The notes beneath the pieces were generated by a model. The model was given only the letters and a program-made list of their open reading frames with translations, searched no databases and was not told the DNA's origin. Shown in pieces: positions 23,840 through 34,536 of a stretch of 64,000 bases of DNA (the first letter of the stretch is position 1; each line of letters begins with the position of its first letter). Source of the stretch: Adiantum capillus-veneris (Eukaryota; Streptophyta; Polypodiopsida; Polypodiales; Pteridaceae); the NCBI GenBank assembly GCA_014529385.2, contig CM043944.1, positions 93,640,476 to 93,704,475 of the forward strand, in the 5' to 3' direction. Position numbers and translations under genes: made by a program.

Positions 23840-25103
23840 AATATAAGATTTGTCTCTTACCACACATGAAAAGATGTCTATATTGCACATGTTATCTTTT
23901 AATGATTGGGTCAAGATTTCGGCTACCTTGGATAAGGATTCCAAAGATGGTGTGAATTTGATTTCCCAGTGCATAGCCCAACTACCTATACTCTCTGTAC
24001 AACATCAGCATGAGCTTGCCCTATTTTCATCTTCTGGGGCTAATCTATCTAACTTTTTGAAAAACCTATGCGGCCTTAATCCTTCTTTTATCAATACCCC
24101 GACTACTCCAACCATCCCTCAGACAGGTAGTATCTTTTTAGAGATAGTGCGGCTCTTGAAGCCATCAAAGAATTTCATAGTAATATTTGCTCCCTCAACG
24201 ACTCTAACCTCTTAGAAATGATACCAAAAATCTCCAAGGTTTTTCCTTTTCTACCTGTTGTTAGGCAGATTGAAATTGAATCTTTTGGGGTGGACCATCA
24301 TCTCTTGGTCCCACCTAGCAAAGCCTCTCTAGCACCAATTCTTAGTGAAACCTGGGTTTATCTAGCTAAGCTCCCTGCCTCTACTATTGAAGACTGGAGA
24401 TTCAAAATTTTGAAAGGTAGATAGTTCCTTGACAAAGGGGAGCTCATAAAAGCCCCCTTCAACCTCAACCTCATCGACCATTCCAAATGCCCTTCCAATA
24501 CAGGCCTTTACATTCATACAAAGAGGAACATGGAGTTTCCAAAAGTAACCCAGATTTCTATACAAAATCCATCTCGAATGTTTTTTGACCCTATGTTAAA
24601 TGTGCCTGCAAGTTTCTTGACCCTAAAGCCTCATGCGAATCCAGCATCATGTGGTTTGATCATGCCATTTGGTTTATTCTCAACCATCTAGACCTACTCT
24701 TCCCCAAAAAATTGGTGGACTTTCATCTCTCCCTTATTTTTTCTTGGTTGGGTGGCCAAGCTAAATAGATAGTAATTGCTCAAATTGCCTCAACATCTTT
24801 CGTGAGCTAATGCTGGATACCTTGAAGGAGATAAAGTCTGATGAACCTGGGAAATATCTAACCACTTAAGCTAATTACAAAGGAGTAGAGATTATCACTA
24901 GCTTACTCAAGCCTTGTGTTGATGAAGATGACTCCCCTTCACTAAAAAGACCTAATTCTCTTGCTACTCCCAACTCTTTTACTTCTTTTCTGACACCTAG
25001 CTCTTGCTCTAATCAAGGAAAATATTGTAGCTACACTAGAGGAAGAGGCAAAAACACCCCAATCACGCACCTTCTTGATTTATAATCATTGATGACCATG
25101 CAG
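23840..25103 (+). pseudogene. Unrecognised decayed coding region in family C
   Basis: Plus-strand reading frames continue one another by frameshifts. The first part reads from an ATG at 23850 (for example ILHMLSFNDWVKISATLDKD), followed by a shifted block at 24218-24420 (VVRQIEIESFGVDHHLL; ETWVYLAKLPASTIEDW) and by later pieces (SLLKPCVDEDDSPSLKRP, AVSPCGRRFLNKTTP). The absence of random composition and the continuity between frames suggest a once-long protein of 400 residues or more. I do not recognise the family. It may belong to the family C element; it has no RT, integrase or zinc knuckle that I can see. Confidence 0.45.
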
Positions 25104-25533
<430 letters not shown>

Positions 25534-25779
25534 CAAGCATATACACCTTGTGACACCAAGAAGAAGAAGAAATAGCAAGTATGAGGTGGGGTTGTGTGTT
25601 TGAATAATGAGTAGTCTGTGGTCAGTTTACGTGTGCAATGTTGCACAGTGTGTATGGATCGGTGTTGAGGGTGGTAATGACCAAGAGGTCAAGTTGAAGT
25701 GCAATATCTATGTATGGAGTGCGGATAGTATTGGAATGAGCTCAAGCTAAAGTGCAAGAGGTGGGATCAGTGCAAAGAG

Positions 25780-26400
25780 TCCACCAAATGAGGTTGTGTA
25801 TGCATGTAGCTTGCAAGGCGATGGTGTAGGAGGGAAGGCACAACACCAACGTAGCCAGCTGGGGCGTAGGAGGTTCAAAGGGAGGAGTACAGAGATAAAA
25901 CCACCTTCTCTTTGTGATTTTGCAGTGAACATAGCTTCATCCTATGAGTAAGTGGGTTGCAAGGCCCAAGACAATGCGAGGATGTGCGGAGAGCCTCGGA
26001 TTGTGGAGCAATGGGTTATTGGCCAATGATTTTGTGCTTGGTATTGCTTTGGTGGCTTTGTACGCAAGTGTGGAGTCCTTGTTAAAGAACAAAAAGTCTT
26101 TGAGAATCTTCCTCACCGGGATGTCACGTTGTGGTCAGCACTTATAGAAGGATTTGCTTGCAAGCATTAAAAAAATTTGAACAGATGCAAGGTGGGGGAC
26201 TTGATCCCAACGAAGTAACCTTTACTTCCATCTTAAAGGCCTGTGGTTGCAAAGGGGAAGCAAATTCATGATGACATTTCTCGACAGGGAAGCAATTTTC
26301 CTCTTGAAACTGCCTTAATGGATATGTATGTAAATTCTGGTGCTCTTGCACAAGCATGAAAGTGCTAGATGAGCTTCCGTTACGAGATACTAGATGTGTT
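25780..26400 (+). pseudogene. PPR-repeat protein fragment, broken
   Basis: Plus-strand pieces in shifting frames follow the order of pentatricopeptide-repeat motifs: FVLGIALVALYA; KVFENLPHRDVTLWSALIEGF; FEQMQGGGLDPNEVTFTSIL and KACG; GKQIHDD; then LETALMDMYVNSGALAQA and VLDELPLRD. Such proteins act in organelle RNA editing and processing. Only about four repeats remain, with at least three frameshifts, and there is no C-terminal E/DYW region. It is probably a retrocopied or captured fragment: no intron is seen and it is surrounded by transposon debris. Confidence 0.85.
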
Positions 26401-27606
26401 CGTCACAACCCGGAGGGTGTACATATTTTACCTTTAATCGCATTTGGTCATTTGGTGGTACCTCTGAGCTTCTTTGTAGATAGGGTTGTTGTCAAGTATG
26501 AGGAGGTATCCCCAAGTTGTTAGATTTTTGGAAATCTCAATCAAGCTACAATTGAGTGTCAGTTAATTAGCATAGTTGCTTACATATGATTAGTTGATTA
26601 GATGTACAAATGCCATGTTTGGTCACTAAGGTCTGTCTCAGCGGAATACTGACAAGGGTAAATGGCCACAAGACTCTGAGTTAATTAATTAGGCCATTAA
26701 TCCTTGTCTCACATAGGACGCTGCCCTTGCCTTGTTTCCCTACCTCCATTTGTTACTTCTTCAGTTGGCCCAGAGTACTTCATATGCAGTGGGTGGCGAG
26801 AAGCACCACAATAACTAGCAGCTTTGTTTTTTTTATGAGGATGCACTTTGTGGCTTGGAGTTAACTGATCTTAGGGTTTTTGCTAGTCAGTAGGTCGTTG
26901 ATTTTCTTTTTGGGAATACAAGGTTTTGCAAGGCTTGTGCAATAGAGCCAGGAGCCTCGAGAATACTAACTTCAATGCATGACAACCTGATTTTGGGAAG
27001 CAACATTGAAGGTGCATTGAAGAGTGCTAGAGAAAGAGAATGGGTGCCTCGGACCCAAAGAGCCAGAAGTTGCTCATTTTAGGAGATGCTTGGAATGCTT
27101 GTCGAGGTTAGTTACGACCAGATGGAGTATGTGTGAGGTTAGCGTATATGGCACATAAACCGTCAATGTGAATGGACATGGGTCAGCAAAAGGCAGCAAA
27201 ATGCAATTGGGAATATAGCTTAGTAAGCATGAAATTAGGGGTTGATGGAACGAACTGGAACCCAAGTCTCATGAGGATCTGCTTTGTAGGGATAATCCAG
27301 ATACAACAAGTATTGGGGTGCACCAAGGTAAAAAGTGGTGCTACTCCTTAATGGGGATGCATATAAATATTTTGGGGTTAGCCTATCAGGGATGTTTTCT
27401 TGACCATTGCACGGTTGGATTCTTTTTTAGAAACATATGGTTATGCGGTTTTTGGGCGATAGAACCCAAAGGCCCGAGAAGCCTTGTCCTGTCTTGTGTA
27501 AACCTCTTCAACCACCATCAGCTAATTGATTCCGTAAATTCCCTCACAACTATCCACAGCCACACAGTCAAACTAGGCATCTTCAAGCTAACCAGCATCT
27601 TTCCTA
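26401..27606. other. Unassigned sequence
   Basis: No coding region, element end or repeat relationship was recognised on either strand. Confidence 0.4.
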
Positions 27607-28500
27607 TCACCTCTTTGTCAAACCCCACTGTGTTTCAATATCCCATACATCCTTCCTACCTTTTGTCACCATTGCCCCCACATAACATTCCAGTAAAGCT
27701 TTAGAATACTTTGGCGCCTCTACCTTGTCACATATTATCTGGCGATCCACATCTGGTATAAAACAAAGGATCAGGCTCATGCTCATCCTGAGCACCATAT
27801 ATGATAGGCATCTTGCCTGGCATCTCCAATTGCCTAGCATCTCCAATTGCTCTTTATTGCTTTGATAAGGGTCAGGTGACTCAACCCAAATCCCCACTTC
27901 ATCGCTTGTGGCTGGTCTCATACCTCCTCTATGCGAGGCGTGTTAGCCTTTTTTGAATTCAACATTCCCATGCACTCTTGCACTCCCCAAAGACAAGGGG
28001 AAAGAAAGGAAACAAGTCCCATCGGGCGTTTGTCAATATGGCTCTCATTCGAGCAATTTCATCCATTTCAACCACGCAAAATTGGTCAACATCTCCTCTC
28101 ATTTCATCCACACATGACGCATCCGTATTTGCATACACTTGCAATTGGGTTAAGAGTCTCTCTAACTCACTCCGTATATGGTCCAACTCTTGGTCTTGCT
28201 GACTCAATTCCTCTTCCATGAGGGCTTTCCTCCCCTCCAGCTCCTTCCCCTTTCGTTTACCTTCTTGCCCCATATCGTCTAGATCCCTGTTGAAAATTTC
28301 CTCGTTTTTCTCACGAGCGTATCTTAGTTTATATCAACTTTCCACAGCATCCGTCGAATCACATTACCAAACTTCTTTCCTCATGTTATCATGCATAGGT
28401 TTCTTCCACCTGCTCCATTCATCAAAACTCTCACGGTAGTGCAACTTCACTTTCTCAAAGCAAAAAGCCGCAACCAAGCCCTTAGCAAGGCCATCTCAAA
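27607..28500 (-). pseudogene. Gag-like coiled-coil gene of a small LTR element (element E)
   Basis: Directly downstream (minus strand) of an initiator-tRNA-Met primer site, the place of gag. Frame pieces read FEKVKLHYRESFDEWSRWKK, then a long Glu/Leu/Gln-rich segment at 28273-27959 (EELSQQDQELDHIRSELERL) likely to form a coiled coil, then VWDIETQWGLTKR near 27607. A second block 27921-27607 is in another frame. No zinc knuckle or pol was seen. Called gag-like from position only. Confidence 0.45.
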
Positions 28501-28503
28501 TCA

Positions 28504-28515
28504 GCTCTGATACCA
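28504..28515 (-). promoter_or_regulatory. Primer-binding site, initiator tRNA-Met type
   Basis: Minus strand reads TGGTATCAGAGC, the complement of the 3' end of plant initiator tRNA-Met, two bases after an LTR-like CA end (28519-28518). Confidence 0.85.
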
Positions 28516-28517
28516 AA

Positions 28518-28710
28518 TGTTAATCCCCTTTAAATCGAGCTCTCTTATGGGCGAGGAGAGTGTTTAGGTCTCTCTCCTTGAGTTGGTTTCGAGACTCTTC
28601 GCGGTCACTCGGCACCCTTAGTCATCTTTGAGACTCGAGGCCTTGAGGGTGGGCCAAGGAACCCCCTTTTTAATCACTTTGATGCCCACAAGGGGCTGTT
28701 TTGTGGACAT
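28518..28710 (-). repeat. 5' LTR of element E (left boundary approximate)
   Basis: Sequence directly before the primer-binding site on the minus strand, ending in TTAACA. The start is uncertain; TGTCCAC near 28710 is one candidate. No partner LTR was found. Confidence 0.45.
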
Positions 28711-28959
28711 CGCCTGGTCTGAGTTGAGCCAGGGCAGGCCTATGTTTTCTTGATTATTGTGGATGCAAGTAGCAAGCTCTTTGATCCACATTGACTATAC
28801 CCATTGTATGTATGATAGAGGGTGGCATGAGCTAAGGGCTCTTGCATGCATCTTGTTTTGGGTTGCAGAATCATACTTGCGAGCTAGGTTGTTGGTAAAG
28901 CCACTTGGTCTTGGCCGAGCTAGAGTGGACTATAGCACTCTGAGGCCTTAAGGATATTG
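28711..28959. other. Unassigned sequence
   Basis: No feature recognised between the element E LTR and the direct repeats. Confidence 0.4.
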
Positions 28960-30790
28960 GGTGGACAGACACATACCACTTGACCTCGACATGTGAGATC
29001 ACTTGCTTACACAGGTCCGCATCCACATGGACTTAGAGAGAGGATCTTTGATCTCTTCCTAAACAACTTCATTGCTTGGATCTACAGACTAGAGTGGGAC
29101 TTCGGTGCTTTGGAATCTCTTGGAGAGTTTATCTGCCAGATACAGGAGACATGAAGCATCCTGTGATTACATCCGGAGTCACCCGGAGCTTGGCTTAGAT
29201 GGTAGTGCAGTTACTCTTCTACACTCTTGATCATCTAGATACCTACCTTCAGAGTTTCTTACACAAACGATGAAGTTACCTCCTACCACGACAACCATCT
29301 TGTGGTAATCCATGCGTTTTCTCAGTGACTATTGCAGTACACAGTATGTTCGACATCGACTTGGTGTAGAGTCCTTGGGAGATGCATTCATTCCAACCAT
29401 CATTCAGCGGTTGCGCACTCAAAAGGAAGTGGTGACTTGTGGTTTGCTAAGGACACACTTATGCACTCATCAAAGGAGTACACAAGAGATATGGCCATGC
29501 TCATGGTATATAGGATTTCGACATTCCTAGAGAAAACACCACCATCTTGGGTGGACAGACACTTATCCCTTGACCTCGATACGTGAGATCACTTGCTTAC
29601 AGAAGAGCATCTACATGGACTTAGGGAGCTACATTTTTGGACAATGGTATCGTTTTCACAACAAGAAGGCAGCGCTCAACTTTTCAACCCTAAATCTTGC
29701 CTTCCACACCAGCTCAACATCCGATGCCTTGTCGATTCTGTTCCTCTCCAGATCATCAGATTTCAGCCATACTTCCACTGCTTTTTTCTCTATTTTCAGT
29801 CTACCAGGGGATCTGACATTGATTCCCACCCTCCCTACACCATTTTGTACCCTACCAAGAGCGTAGGAGCATGCTGAAAATTGATGGAGAGAAGCGTTTT
29901 TATCATCTCACAGGCGCATTTTTGGATGGACAGCAGCCTTTTTGCTTGTGTTTTTCACAGAGAATGAAGTTACCTCCTGCCAAGACACCATCTTGTGGTG
30001 GTCAGTTTGTTCTCTCAGTGACTCTTGCAGTACACAATATCTTTGACATTGGCTTGATCATCTACGGGCATACAATCCTTTGGAGATTTATTCATTCAGG
30101 CCATCATTCGGCGGTTGCACACTCCAGAGGAGGTAGTGACTTGTGGTTTGCTATGGACACACCTATGAACTCATCAAAGAAGTTCACACGAGATATGTCC
30201 ATGCGCATGGCATATGGGATTCCGACATTCCTAGAGAAGAAACCTCTATCTTTGGTGGATAGACACTTACCACTTGACCTCGACACATCAGATCACTTGA
30301 TTACACATGAGCATCTACATGGACTTAGGGAGAGGATCTTCGATCTCTTCCTAAACGACTTCATTGCTTGGATCTACAGACTAGAGTGGGACTTCGGTGC
30401 TTTGGAATATCTTGGAGAGTTTTCCCGCCAGATTTAGGAGATGAAGCATCCCACGACTACATTCGGAGTCATCCAGAGCTTGGCTTAGATGGTAGTGCAG
30501 TTACTCTTCTACATTCCTGATAATTTGGATTCCTACCTTTAGAGTTTCTTACACAAAGGATGAAGCTACCTCCTTCCAGGACACCATCTTGTGGTAGTCC
30601 GTGCATTTTCTCAGTGACTATTGCAATAGATAGTATGTTTATCATTGGCTTGATCATCTACCACCGTAGACTCCTTGGGAGATCCATTCATCCCAACCAT
30701 CATTCGTCGGTTGCGCACTCTAGAGGAATGGTGACTTGTGGTTTACTATCGACACACATATGCACTCATACAATTCTTTGTGTTCCTTCA
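28960..30790 (+). repeat. Direct repeats of 600-700 bp, three to four copies
   Basis: Anchor strings recur in order: 'cttgacctcgac/ta' at about 28981, 29571 and 30276; 'ctcagtgact' at 29322, 30015 and 30612; 'agagtttcttacacaaa' near 29252 and 30541. Spacings of 590-710 bp show partly complete tandem copies. The best-preserved copy is open from 29871 to 30437 (188 codons, including GLRERIFDLFLNDFIAWIYR and LEWDFGALEYLGEFSRQI); the other copies carry stops. I do not recognise the protein. The last copy ends at the LTR-B fragment near 30772. Confidence 0.8.
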
Positions 30791-31683
30791 ATCACTAGCT
30801 AGTGCAATGAAGATGGAAGCTTCAAGCACTCATCAAACACTTATAAAACACAACATCAATTCCCTCACGGTCTCAGACCCAAGACCTCAAACACCTTCAA
30901 AGATGGTGAGAGCTAGTGGAGTATGAGAGTAGATTGAGAGGAAGGAGTAGTCTTATGAGAAAGAAGTACATCTCCTCACATAATACTCATATTAGCGTAG
31001 CATAGCTTAGTAATTATCATGGTAGAGGAGATGAGCATGCATTGAAGCTTGGCTCTTGGTTGGATGTTCATCACAAAGCTAAGAGTAGTTGGTGTAGACC
31101 TCCCTTCTCACAAGCTTGGAGTAGGTGATGAGCTTTCCATTAAAGCTTGAGAAGGAGAAAGAGAGTCTTCTTGCTTCACACATGAGCTAGTGTGAGTGTG
31201 TGTGGGATAATGCCTTTGAAAAACTTCAGCCCCCTCTCTCTCTTGGTCGACCCCTCTTGCTAAATCCTCTTGTTGGCACCTCATTGAACCTCTCCAAGCT
31301 TAGCCAACAGGATTTAAGAAGCATAAGTGGTAGCCTTCTAACATGTGTCTCCCTTTCCCCTTTTGTGAGAGCTTTAGGTAATTAATTAATGCAACTAAAC
31401 TCTCATTGGACCCCTTTGTCTCCTGGCCAATAGGAATCAGGCAAGCCATTGGGCTGTTGAATGCCCATTGGACCCCTTGGGAGACTATCCAATAGTCTTC
31501 TAGAGAGCTTAATTCTTATTGGTTCTTTTATTAAGTGATTTTAAATAAAATAAACTAGATTTACTCTAGCCTAATTTTCATTGGTCCACCTCCATGGCCA
31601 TCCAATATAATTTGAGTGCACCTTGTGGGCATGTGGGCTAGGGAGCTAACATGTGTCCCTCATTCCCTTTGTGTAAAGGAAGC

Positions 31684-31720
<37 letters not shown>

Positions 31721-31950
31721 TTCTCTCGCATCCCCTACTTACAGGGCTCACCCCATCCTATGTAGGAATCATGAAGGCTTTTTTTGTACACACACAAAGC
31801 ATCCAATTTTCCTAAACTTGACAATTGGACACAACCTTTGACTTTTGGAACCTTAGTATTTGGGAAGTCTTAATGGGCTGAACCTTAGGGGTCTTTAAAG
31901 CCCATTGTTGCACATTGCTCTTTTGCAAATGACTCCCCCTTTGGAATCCT
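30772..31950 (-). repeat. LTR of family B, copy 2 (fragment)
   Basis: Matches the reverse complement of 825-2110 and the same strand of 40335-41760 and 54590-55770. Both ends are cut: the 3' end by the direct repeats, the 5' end (31950) by family A pol. Seven to eight CCAAT/ATTGG boxes lie between 31260 and 31620. A (GT)n run of about 15 units lies at 31687-31718. Confidence 0.85.
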
Positions 31951-33855
31951 AGCTCAACCAGGAGACGAGAAAATTGAATTTCCTATTTCTTATGATAGCA
32001 GACAGTTGAATATGGAAGAGAAAAACTACACAACCACAAAAAAGGAAGGATTAGGAATTATCTCTACCGTAAAAAAGTATAGACATTACCTATTAGCAAA
32101 CAAATTTGTGCTCTTTGTGGACCACCAAGCCTTATTATACTTGGTCAACAAGACATGCAACACCAGAAGAATAGTGAGATGGTTCATCATTCTTTTGGAA
32201 TTTGATTTCACTGTAGTTGTGAAAAAGGGCACCACTCATCAAAGAGCATATCCTTTGTCAAGGATTATATCAGGAGAATCATCTAAGGGAGTAGACGATG
32301 ATCTACCAGATGCATATCTCTTCTCCGTGGAAATGATATCTCGATGGTCGGAAAACATGGTATCCTTGATGACCATAGCTCAAGTGGATTCGCAAATACC
32401 ACTTCCTATTACAATGGGATTAATTGAGCAATCACCTGTGTATCAATTACTAGTTGGAAGGTTGTACAAAAGAAATCAAGATGGAATATTGCTTTTGTGC
32501 ATTAATCCAGAGGAGAAAACCCAATACCTAAGTCAAGCACATAGTACCATAGTGGGACTTCACTTTTGCGAAAGACCAAACTATGCAACGAATCTTGAGA
32601 CTTGAAGTATTTTGGCCAACTATGAGGAGGGATAATCATTCTTTTGTAAAACAATGTCCTCAATGTAAAAAACAAGCATCCATACCTCATGTGACATTGT
32701 TCCAAATATCACTCGTTCCTAAGTGGAGTAACTATCTAGTTACTTACTTATCAAGCCAAACATTTCCTAAGGATATGAGTAAACGCCACAAAGAGCAATT
32801 GAAATTGAAGCAAGAGACTATGCTCTTATTGGAAACCAATTGTATCGGAGAGGCAAAGATCAACATGTGCGTCTTTGTGCAAATGAAGGCGAATATATTC
32901 CCATTATAGAACAAGCACATGTTAGATTAGCTGGAAATCACTTTTCTAGTGAGATCACCACAAGAGAAATCTTAATGGCAGACATATGATGGCCAACACT
33001 TTTGCAAATTCCAAAGAATATGTTCGAAAGTGTGATGCATGTCAATGAGCAAAAATGCCAACCCGTGTAGATAGCATGCCCTTAAGATGGGGCCAGAGCT
33101 TTTGCAAAATGGGGTATAGACTTTGTTGGCTAATATGGCCACCTGCTTATAGAACCCAAGCTCAATATATCATTGTAGCTACGAACTATTTGACCAAGTG
33201 GGCAGAGGCTAAAGCCACTCAAAAGGATGATGCCAGAACCACATCTGCATTCTTGTATGAAAATGTGTTCACAAAAATTTGGACTGCCAATAGAAATTGT
33301 CAGTGATAGGGAAACTCATTTCCTCAATGAAATAATTGAGTATCTCCTTAATGAACTATGGTCATCCATAACAAAATGGCTCCCTATCATTCACAAGCAA
33401 ATGGACAAGCGGAGCATACAAATAAAATTCTTAGCTCGGTATTGACTAAAGTGGTTAGTTCAAGATGGACACATTGGGAAATGAATCTCCATGCCACTCT
33501 ATGGGCTTATCGAGTTTCATTCAAAACAGCTTTAAATGCTACACCCTTTAACCTTGTTTATGGTCTTGATGCCATACTGCCAATAGAATTTCTATTGCCG
33601 ACACTAAGGGTAGCGAAGGATCTTGAGTGGACTGGACATGAACTATCAGAGAGACTTGAAGATTTAGAAAAGTTTGATGAGCAAAGGCTAATTGTTGTAG
33701 CTCACATCTATGCACAAAAGCAGAAACAAAAACAATTTTTTGATTCTCAACTAGTCACAAAAATCTTCAAAAAAGGGGACTTAGTTTTAGTCTATTTCCT
33801 TAAGCAACACATTCCCAAGTTTAAGAAAAGTATGATTTTTTGCAAAATTACCTAA
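31951..33855 (+). pseudogene. Family A gypsy pol: RNaseH and integrase
   Basis: Begins abruptly inside RNaseH (AQPGDEKIEF, SYDSRQLN, FVDHQALLYLVNK) after the LTR-B fragment. The open piece 32006-32605 runs into a first H2C2-like zinc region (YLSQAH, then QCPQCKKQ), then a linker and a second H2C2 region near 32890-33060 (QAHVRLAGNHF). The integrase core follows in shifted frames: QYIIVATNYLTKWAEAKA, EIVSDRETHF, PYHSQANGQAEHTNKI, ending with KKGDLVLVYFLKQHIPKFKK. Compared with the minus-strand copy at 46432-48461, the integrase C-terminal end and the second protease ORF are deleted at about 33833. Stops and shifts make it inactive. Confidence 0.88.
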
Positions 33856-34536
33856 TAATGCCCTTAACAAGTCATCAACAAGGAAAATTTAATTGATAAC
33901 ATCTCCTTGATGAGTGTAAATAGTGTATATACTATCAGAAGATCATTAAAAAATGGTCTTTTTTTATTATTTTAATCATTTTTTTTATATTGGGACTTAA
34001 AAATGGAGAAATCCACCAAAAAACAATAAAGCTGTGTTTTTCAATGGATTTTCCTAATTATTGATTTTTCACTTTGCTTTTTTAGCGCATTTTGTTATTT
34101 TTCTTTGATTTTTTCAATAAATAGGTGAAAAATTAATAATAAATAGAAATGAGCTCAAATGGAGAAACTGAAGATACGTTGATGATCAAAAGGACAAGGT
34201 GGATAGGCACAAAAAAATTTAATCAAATCGGCAGATGGAAGCGGGAAGCCTAAATTAGGCTGCCAAGGCCTACTTTCACAAATTCTTGCAGAACGAGCTA
34301 TTGGAATCCGATTGAAGAAATTTTTGAGTCTCTAGTAGATGTCACGCCCTAGTAGGACTAACATGGGAATTCGGGGAAAAATAGTTTGGGAAGTCCGAGT
34401 ATAGATATCCAAGGTAGCCCAAAATCACCTCATTTCCACTAGTCGCCCTTGGAGAAGAGAGCTAGCTCTCTAACTTCTTCGTGCGTGATTTCCAGAGTCC
34501 ACAGTTGCCCTTTTACAGTGCCATCTCACACGAGAC
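33856..34536 (+). other. Family A spacer between integrase and ORF3
   Basis: AT-rich non-coding stretch matching the reverse complement of 44421-45110 almost end to end ('ctaataatgccctta', 'aaaatggagaaatccacca', 'gggaagtccgagtatagat'). It ends with the exon that holds the ORF3 start codon. Confidence 0.8.
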
